A stretch of 64,000 nucleotides of DNA. Source: a virus. Positions 58,485 to 64,000 of this stretch are shown here, in pieces. The notes below the pieces were generated by a model. The model was not told the origin of the DNA and did no database searches. It was given only the letters and a program-made list of their open reading frames with translations. The stretch spans positions 1 to 64,000 of IMG/VR virus record IMGVR_UViG_3300002334_000064; one strand, 5' to 3'. The translations under genes were made by a program, and so were the position numbers. Position 1 is the first letter of the stretch. The number at the start of each line of letters is the position of its first letter.

Positions 58485-61400
58485 ATGTCTACTGAGTTGA
58501 ACGTTGACGGTATTGAAGTTCTCGAACTAAGTTGGCAGATGTCCCGCGCTTCTAAGTGCCGATTTACGGTAACCGGGCGAGGCGGTGATGATTCTGGAAC
58601 AGGTCCGCAATTCGCGGCTAGGGATGTTGTGACGTTCAACGTTCCGAGGGGCGGCGGCGAGGTATGCTTGTTCGTGGGGGTAGTGCTGCCGTCGAGGCGT
58701 ATCATTTCCGCAACGGAAGATTCGATTGAGTACGTAGCCGCTGATATCTTGGAGTATCTAGGCAACAACCCTATCGATGTTGTGAACAAGCGGTACAATC
58801 CTATCGGCTCTTCCCCGCTGCTCGAATACCCTTCGGGTGATACGGTCACGTTTCAGTACATCCTTGAAACAGAATTCGATTCACTTATTCAAGACGGAAC
58901 CATCGGCGGGTTTGATTACTCTGAATCGAACAGTCTTGAAGAATTGATTTTGTACGACGTACAAATAACCGGTTTGACTTGGCTTGAATTGATTGATGAA
59001 CTGCTCACACAAGTACCTTCGCTTGGTTACTGGTACGAACCCGATTCGGCTGATTGGGCTTCTGGTTCTCACAAGGGCGGTACAATTCATTTCTACGACC
59101 TGTCAACGGTTCCAACATCGCCAACGGCTGATTTTGTCTTGCCGAGTACGGTCGATGACACGCTTGTAGAAAACATTCTTGAATTGGATATCAATCTTGA
59201 TATCAGCCGTGCGTATGACACTGTTACGATTAATGGGTTCGGCAATTTCTACGAAACAAGCGAACAGCTAAACACCGCATGGACCAATTTAGAGGCCGGT
59301 AATTCTCGCGGATTGTTTGCAATCTATGGAACGGTTGTAGCGGACGAGCACGTACTAAGAGATAACCCGGACGGCGTATCAAGGCCACAGTATTACAGCA
59401 GCTTTGGATCATGGTCTACACTACCAGCGTCAATCGGAACAACTGCGCGACCGTGGTACCCGGAAGCGGAAAACTCAAACGCACAAAGAGCTTTCAGGCG
59501 GTTCTCTGTAAACGAAACTGTGAATATAAGCGCGTTCGCAGGTTTGCCGGTTGGTGCTCTTTATGGGGGCACACAGGACCAAGAAGTGTTTGACTTGAAA
59601 CTGAGATCAACCCAAGAGGGTAGCAATTCGCAGTTGTACAGAGTCTCGCCTGCAATCAGCATTCAAGGGTTGTTTCATCGTTGGTACGGTGGTGAAATCG
59701 TGGGCACCATTGGCGATGATGACTACCTAGGTTCTATATCGAATGGTGTGAAAATATTTGTCTTCAGTGACGGTATCTTTGACGACTGGGGCGAGTTTGT
59801 ACCAAACACCGTACTGTACGAAAATCAGCTTCCAAATGGTCCGTTTGCACCGTTGAGAGATTACGGGCCACCGCAATCTGTATCCGAAAACTTTGTTTGG
59901 TTGTCTGTCGCGCTAGTCAACAGAACCAATTACTTTTTCACAAGCAATGTTTCAGGGAATACTTTTTATGACGATATGGTAGATCAGTTGATCTACATGT
60001 ACTGGCCGATCGTAGGGTTCGAGGCTTTGGGTGATTGGAACGACCCGCAAGTGTGGTGCAATTACACATTGAAAGCACCTTTTTATCACAGTCTTTCAAA
60101 CGGGTCTTTAGGTTATGACAAGTCCCTCGTCCTTTATGATAATCGATTGCTTCGATATACAGATAAAGATGATAATGTGATTCGTGACGATCACGACTTA
60201 CTCGTACAACTTACACAAATCATTTTTGATTCAGTATCACGCCCGCGAGTGTTCGGTACATGCTCAGTAGATATTGAATCGTTTGAAACTGGCGACGTGT
60301 ATTCTGACTGGTTAGAAGAGGCGATGGTAACAATCGGGTCGGCTGTTCGTTTCCGACACTGGGGAGGCGGAACTGTTGGGGATAATTTCTTGCCAGAGAC
60401 AAGGATTCAATCAATTAGACTTGAAAAAATTATTAGCGAAGGGTCTATCACTGTTGGGTTTGACAATGACACAACTTTTGAGAATATCGAGAAGATTACT
60501 GATCGTCTCGCGTTTAGAAGTGACCAGAATTTAGAGATAGGTCTTAATACTCAGTTCCCCGCTGTTGATAGTCCGGTTGTCGGGGATGATTGCACGGATG
60601 ACGGAATCATCAATGTTATTACTACAGACGGAGACGGCGGCGGAGGTAGCGGAGGGGGAGGCGGCGGAGGTGGCGGCGGAGGCGGCGGAGGGGGAGGCGG
60701 TACTGATACCGGCGATGAAGAGTGCCCTACAATTGAATGGTTGCTTTCATTCCAGCAATACATTGCACTGAGTGAACGATGCCGCGAATTGCTTTTTCCA
60801 GATGGTGGTTTTATTGGTCCGGGCGGGTTTTATGAATCTGAAACACAAGAAGCTTTAGCGTCTGATTGCGGCGTAAGTCTTCCTGATTATGAAGTCGTGC
60901 CTTTCTATGATTCGTACGATATGGGTATTGCGGTGATCGCAGAATACGAGGTTGAACACACTCTTGATTCCACAGGTATGGTTAATGAAGAGACCCCGTA
61001 TTTCTTTACGGGCGGGAAGTCGGTAACCACAACCGCAAATATCAGTGAGTCTAAAAATGTTGGTCATAATTCGTTTTGCACACGCGCTGTTTTCCCCGGC
61101 CCAACAGCGCAGTCAAAAGCGATAGGTGTAAATACCGGTGATTACGTTGGAGACAGTACAGCCGACGGGGTAGTTGCGATACGATCGAGCGTGACTCAGT
61201 ACTTCGATATGAATCTAAACAAATTCGTAATTGCGGTGTTTATTCATTTTGTTGATCTCGGCTCTACGCTCCATTTTCAGAACCTTACGATGAGAATATT
61301 CGGAATCGTCGAATTGGATGGAACGGTAAACGTTGCGGACTTTGCGACCGGTGTAACAGGGTCGGTAGGCTTTGAACCGCATCCCGCTGAACCGTCTCAA

Positions 61401-61706
61401 AGGGAAGAAGTTCTTTCTTGGATTCGTGGTTACAAAAACATGTTGATTGATCCCAACTTCAACAACGAGACGAGCGATTCAACAGAACATGAATCACATG
61501 CGATAACAGCGTCCGTAAGCGTGGTATATCTTGAAGATGGGTACGTGTTTGAGATCAGCGGCGTAAGTACTTACAAAAAAGTAACCGACGCGGATAGCCC
61601 TTACGCCATCGATCAGAGAACACACACGCAGGAGCACACTTCAACATATAATGCAACGGTTACGGTAACCGCTATGACAACCAATCCGAATTTTGTTGCG
61701 AGTTAA
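58485..61706 (+). CDS. Large tail-tip protein with polyglycine hinge
   Basis: A 1073-residue protein. The N-terminal 350 residues resemble hub-type tail proteins (ELSWQMSRASKCRFTVTG; DDTLVENILELDINLDISRAYDTVTINGFG). Near residues 717-740 a run of about 22 Gly, broken by one Ser, forms a flexible hinge before a Cys-containing C-terminal domain (residues 745-1073, beta-rich) that may bind the receptor. CGAGGA lies upstream. Confidence 0.7.
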   Translation: MSTELNVDGIEVLELSWQMSRASKCRFTVTGRGGDDSGTGPQFAARDVVTFNVPRGGGEVCLFVGVVLPSRRIISATEDSIEYVAADILEYLGNNPIDVVNKRYNPIGSSPLLEYPSGDTVTFQYILETEFDSLIQDGTIGGFDYSESNSLEELILYDVQITGLTWLELIDELLTQVPSLGYWYEPDSADWASGSHKGGTIHFYDLSTVPTSPTADFVLPSTVDDTLVENILELDINLDISRAYDTVTINGFGNFYETSEQLNTAWTNLEAGNSRGLFAIYGTVVADEHVLRDNPDGVSRPQYYSSFGSWSTLPASIGTTARPWYPEAENSNAQRAFRRFSVNETVNISAFAGLPVGALYGGTQDQEVFDLKLRSTQEGSNSQLYRVSPAISIQGLFHRWYGGEIVGTIGDDDYLGSISNGVKIFVFSDGIFDDWGEFVPNTVLYENQLPNGPFAPLRDYGPPQSVSENFVWLSVALVNRTNYFFTSNVSGNTFYDDMVDQLIYMYWPIVGFEALGDWNDPQVWCNYTLKAPFYHSLSNGSLGYDKSLVLYDNRLLRYTDKDDNVIRDDHDLLVQLTQIIFDSVSRPRVFGTCSVDIESFETGDVYSDWLEEAMVTIGSAVRFRHWGGGTVGDNFLPETRIQSIRLEKIISEGSITVGFDNDTTFENIEKITDRLAFRSDQNLEIGLNTQFPAVDSPVVGDDCTDDGIINVITTDGDGGGGSGGGGGGGGGGGGGGGGGTDTGDEECPTIEWLLSFQQYIALSERCRELLFPDGGFIGPGGFYESETQEALASDCGVSLPDYEVVPFYDSYDMGIAVIAEYEVEHTLDSTGMVNEETPYFFTGGKSVTTTANISESKNVGHNSFCTRAVFPGPTAQSKAIGVNTGDYVGDSTADGVVAIRSSVTQYFDMNLNKFVIAVFIHFVDLGSTLHFQNLTMRIFGIVELDGTVNVADFATGVTGSVGFEPHPAEPSQREEVLSWIRGYKNMLIDPNFNNETSDSTEHESHAITASVSVVYLEDGYVFEISGVSTYKKVTDADSPYAIDQRTHTQEHTSTYNATVTVTAMTTNPNFVAS
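60635..60702 (+). repeat. GGN triplet repeat
   Basis: A run of GGC, GGA, GGG and GGT codons encodes the polyglycine hinge. It is a slippage-prone simple repeat and could vary in length between isolates. Confidence 0.9.
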
Positions 61707-61709
61707 AAA

Positions 61710-63008
61710 ATGATTCAGAAAAATCCTAGAACTTCAGATGTTGACAAATGGAATAATTTGAGCGAAGACGAGCGGGTAGATATTTGTTTACCTATCTGGG
61801 AAGACCGTAATGAATGGGGATACAATATTGATAAACCCGCACACCATACAACGGTTGCGAAAAGAAGATCGTCGTGCGACTCTTGCAATCACCAGACAGA
61901 TGTTGATGGCGGCAGTTATTGCAATTTGATTGCGAGTCGTTCAGGAACGATTCAGTTTCTAGATGACGATCTTCTCAGAACACCAAAACTTGATTGCCCT
62001 GTGCGTGCAAAGGGGTTTTCAAACAACTTCAAAGATAACCCGTCTGTTTCACTCGTCATTGCTTGCTTGAATGAGGGAAGCGATCTAGAAGCAACGATTG
62101 CGACAGTACTAGCCGCCAATACAAAGCCGGATGAAATCTTGCTCGTTGACGACGGGTCAGTTGAACCTTGTAATCATCGGGTTGCGCAAATGATCGCGTA
62201 TGCAAACGTTGATTTTAAGTACATCCGGCATACGAAAAGAATGGGTTCGTCAGTATCCAAGAACGTAGGGTGTGCGAAGTCTTACGGCGACGTTGTGATT
62301 GTGGTTGATTCTCATATGCGGTTCCCGTTGAACTGGTTGGATATGATGTTGGCCGACTTGAGAGAAAACCCTACATCGATAATTGCCGCTGCATCAATCC
62401 CGATGGATTCGATATCTAAATGCCGGGTGCTCGCGGGTACGGATTGGACGTACGATGACGACACCGCCAACTATAAACTCAGGTGGTCATTAAGCCACAT
62501 CAGAGCGAACGCACCTTACCGCCAGCCGGGTTTGATGGGTGCTTGCTATGGAATGACCAGAGATACGCTAGATTGGCTTGAGGGCTATGCTCCCGGCCTC
62601 ACAGGGTACGGTATCGAAGAAGAGTGGTTATCTTACCGCGCTCATCTGCTCGGGATCGGCATACGGTTTAGTAGACAGTGCAAAGTAGAGCACAAATATA
62701 GTCGCACACCGAACCGATTGGATTGTCAAGGCACACAACCGCCTATGTGGGAAATGTACTGGAACCGTCTGGTGCTCATGTGGGGCATAAGCGGTTTCCC
62801 GCCCGAACCAAACGCCGGTTACTTTGACAACATGCTTGATGCACTATCGACCAATGGGGACAAAACGATGAGCGACCAACTCATTAAATGCGTTGAAGAG
62901 AACTTCTTGAATATCCGAGAAATGATGTATCGGCTCAACGCCAAGGTCAATCGAATCGATCCAGAACGACGAAAACACATCAACAAAGAACAGTTTGAAG
63001 AGGTCTGA
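61710..63008 (+). CDS. GT2-family glycosyltransferase (GT-A fold)
   Basis: A 432-residue protein. A Cys-rich N-terminal segment (SCDSCNHQTDVDGGSYC, later LDCPVRA) may bind zinc. The GT-A domain runs from residue 110: VSLVIACLNEGSDLEATI, EILLVDDGSVEP, the DxH metal motif in VVDSHMRFP, and GIEEEWLSYRA. The pattern resembles polypeptide GalNAc-transferase-like enzymes. It lies directly after the tail-tip gene, so decoration of tail or capsid proteins is plausible; substrate unknown. Confidence 0.85.
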   Translation: MIQKNPRTSDVDKWNNLSEDERVDICLPIWEDRNEWGYNIDKPAHHTTVAKRRSSCDSCNHQTDVDGGSYCNLIASRSGTIQFLDDDLLRTPKLDCPVRAKGFSNNFKDNPSVSLVIACLNEGSDLEATIATVLAANTKPDEILLVDDGSVEPCNHRVAQMIAYANVDFKYIRHTKRMGSSVSKNVGCAKSYGDVVIVVDSHMRFPLNWLDMMLADLRENPTSIIAAASIPMDSISKCRVLAGTDWTYDDDTANYKLRWSLSHIRANAPYRQPGLMGACYGMTRDTLDWLEGYAPGLTGYGIEEEWLSYRAHLLGIGIRFSRQCKVEHKYSRTPNRLDCQGTQPPMWEMYWNRLVLMWGISGFPPEPNAGYFDNMLDALSTNGDKTMSDQLIKCVEENFLNIREMMYRLNAKVNRIDPERRKHINKEQFEEV

Positions 63009-63014
63009 GAGCCT

Positions 63015-63038
63015 AAAACCCCGCAAAGGGGTTTTTTA
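63015..63038 (+). terminator. Terminator after the tail/glycosyltransferase block
   Basis: AAAACCCC (63015-63022), loop GCAAA, GGGGTTTT (63028-63035), then T. Confidence 0.88.
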
Positions 63039-63142
63039 TTGGAAAAAATCACAAAAGGGTTCAGATTGACACGTATTTCTGACCGATGAAAGGGCAATAT
63101 ATAGTGTCTATGCCAGAGATATAAAGTAAAGAAAGAACAACG

Positions 63143-63439
63143 ATGACAAAGCAAGCGGAAATAAAGATCGTGTCGAAACCAATCGATTGGAAAAAACGGG
63201 TCAAAGAAGCGAACGAAATGTTTCGACGTTCTGACAATATCCGAAAAATGGCTATGGAGAAATTCCTATCCGCGTTCCCGGTAGGTTGCGACGTGACTTG
63301 GATGCACGGACCCTACCCGCAACGCGGACAAGTCTTGGAGCATATCGAATGTCACGGCGATTTATGGGTAAAAAACAGCAATACAGGAAAGACTGTAAAG
63401 GTTTCGGCGTACAACATGACACAGTTTATTGAGCGATGA
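63143..63439 (+). CDS. Small unknown protein
   Basis: A 98-residue basic protein. The end (RGQVLEHIECHGDLWVKNSNTGKTVKVSAYNM) looks like a small beta-barrel. AAAGAAAG is a modest ribosome site. The intergenic region before it holds TTGACA at 63066 but no well-spaced -10. ATGA-coupled to the next gene. Confidence 0.55.
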   Translation: MTKQAEIKIVSKPIDWKKRVKEANEMFRRSDNIRKMAMEKFLSAFPVGCDVTWMHGPYPQRGQVLEHIECHGDLWVKNSNTGKTVKVSAYNMTQFIER

Positions 63440-63669
63440 AAAATCCGATGAAAAACGTACTCACCAGCCCGGCCTTCTATATCATCATTTGTGCGTTCGT
63501 GTTTAGCGTTAGCGCTGCGTTTAAACTAGACGCGTGGGGAGCTACGATCGTCGTAAAGGTTTGGGTGCCAGTAATGACGTGGTTGATTATCGCTTCGATG
63601 GCGATGTTCGTAGATGCCGATACCAAAGCGACAATTGCGACTCGCAATTCAAAAGAACGGAGACGATAA
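63436..63669 (+). CDS. Small two-span membrane protein
   Basis: A 77-residue protein with hydrophobic segments FYIIICAFVFSVSAAF and VPVMTWLIIASMAMFV and a basic C-terminus. A palindrome copy (63633) encodes TIATRNS just before the stop. Unknown; a holin-like role cannot be excluded. Confidence 0.55.
   Translation: MKNPMKNVLTSPAFYIIICAFVFSVSAAFKLDAWGATIVVKVWVPVMTWLIIASMAMFVDADTKATIATRNSKERRR
63633..63649. repeat. Dispersed palindrome copy 18
   Basis: AATTGCGACTCGCAATT at the very 3' end of the 63436 membrane-protein gene. Confidence 0.93.
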
Positions 63670-63672
63670 ATT

Positions 63673-64000
63673 ATGGCCTACACAAACACCAAAGTAATCG
63701 ACGCGATCATCGTTGGCGCTGACAAGCACCGCGAGGCCGACGATTTTATCAAGGGCACATACGCGAAATTTGAAGAATACGGCTTCCGTGGTTGCGCGAT
63801 CGGCTGCGCCATCCACGACGCGAAGCAGGCGGGGCATCTGCCCGAGTCGTTAGAAGATGGTGACCACGCGGGCTTATCAGCCGCGACCGGCATACCAGAA
63901 ACGCTGCTCCGTCTTGAGGATTCAATTTACGAAGGGTTGGCAACAAACACGTCATGGCCGGGAAGGTTCGCCCGCGCCGCACGGCATCGTGATCTAACGA
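63673..64000 (+). CDS. Unknown protein, truncated by window edge
   Basis: At least 109 residues, open to the window end. It contains YGFRGCAIGCAIHDAKQAGH and a helical remainder. GGAG lies 10 nt upstream. It is visibly more GC-rich than its neighbours. Not recognised. Confidence 0.55.
   Translation, partial: MAYTNTKVIDAIIVGADKHREADDFIKGTYAKFEEYGFRGCAIGCAIHDAKQAGHLPESLEDGDHAGLSAATGIPETLLRLEDSIYEGLATNTSWPGRFARAARHRDLT

Noticed and set aside
61929-61946. Half-site GATTGCGAGTCG in the GT2 gene
   Set aside because: Only one arm is present; could arise by chance or decay.
63066-63105. Promoter from TTGACA 63066 to TATATA 63098
   Set aside because: The spacer would be 26 nt; no -10 at 16-18 nt.
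1-64000. Many long reverse-strand and alternative-frame open stretches, for example opposite 288-764, 20098-20664, 46226-47023 and 47246-47947
   Set aside because: They lie antisense to well-supported genes, lack ribosome sites and recognisable domains, and reflect codon bias of the real frame.
1-64000. CRISPR arrays, insertion sequences, integrase or attachment sites
   Set aside because: No regularly spaced repeat-spacer arrays, transposase or recombinase motifs or terminal inverted repeats were seen; the 17-bp palindromes are kilobases apart.

Overview
The window is one piece of a double-stranded DNA tailed phage (or phage-like prophage or phage-plasmid) genome. Every convincing gene is on the + strand and gene ends often overlap (ATGA, TAATG). 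A portal, a large terminase, a Mu F-like head protein, a scaffold, a major capsid protein, a tail tube, a frameshifting tail-assembly chaperone and a 1555-residue tape measure are all recognisable. No tail sheath was seen, so a siphovirus with a long non-contractile tail is most likely. No integrase, repressor, transposase, CRISPR array or canonical tRNA was found. The host cannot be named. Sigma70-type promoters, ordinary Shine-Dalgarno sites, a CsrA homologue, ThyX and a B12-dependent ribonucleotide reductase point to a bacterium outside the usual enteric phage set. A weak DUF1844-like N-terminus at 29457 hints at Planctomycetota, but this is inference.

Layout. (1) 1-9.4 kb, recombination and repair: ParB (5' truncated), a Rad50/SbcC-type ATPase split into two separate genes (C-half at 1.1 kb, N-half at 5.8 kb), MazG-like pyrophosphohydrolase, an acidic-tailed ssDNA-binding candidate, RuvC, RecA and an SbcD/Mre11-type nuclease. 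(2) 9.4-16.8 kb, nucleotide metabolism: ThyX, a dNMP-kinase-like protein, a kinase relative without its P-loop lysine, a family of small paralogues, a GroES-like protein and a class II ribonucleotide reductase. (3) 16.8-30.5 kb, accessory region: many small unknown genes, structured non-coding RNA candidates, moron-like single-gene units with their own promoters and terminators, a phage CsrA, two intact DNA methyltransferases (beta-class and Dam/D12), one methyltransferase-like gene without a catalytic motif, and a TIM-barrel-like protein. (4) 30.6-40.6 kb: a lysis-like cluster (PAS-plus-membrane protein, holin candidate, exported protein), a 1097-residue virion protein with an Asp-box, and a GT29-like glycosyltransferase. 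(5) 40.6-61.7 kb, the morphogenesis block in usual order: terminase, portal, head protein, connector, scaffold, capsid, neck and tail genes, tape measure, tail tip. Two sugar- or SAM-related genes are inserted after the capsid. (6) 61.7-64 kb: a GT2 glycosyltransferase and small genes.

The most striking signals are not single genes. First, a 17-bp palindrome, AATTGC-N5-GCAATT (commonest form AATTGCGAGCCGCAATT), occurs 18 times from 5.9 to 63.6 kb, mostly at gene boundaries and often sharing its first base with a TGA stop codon. It could be a distributed ParB/parS-like centromere, a stoperator-like repressor site, or an unknown element. Second, three promoters of one family (TTGC.., 16 nt, TAAGRT, then AG-AYGTGT) should start transcripts with a 5'-terminal 6-bp hairpin whose stem covaries while its AAUGGG loop stays constant. 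Third, several intergenic stretches look like small structured RNAs with their own promoters and/or terminators.
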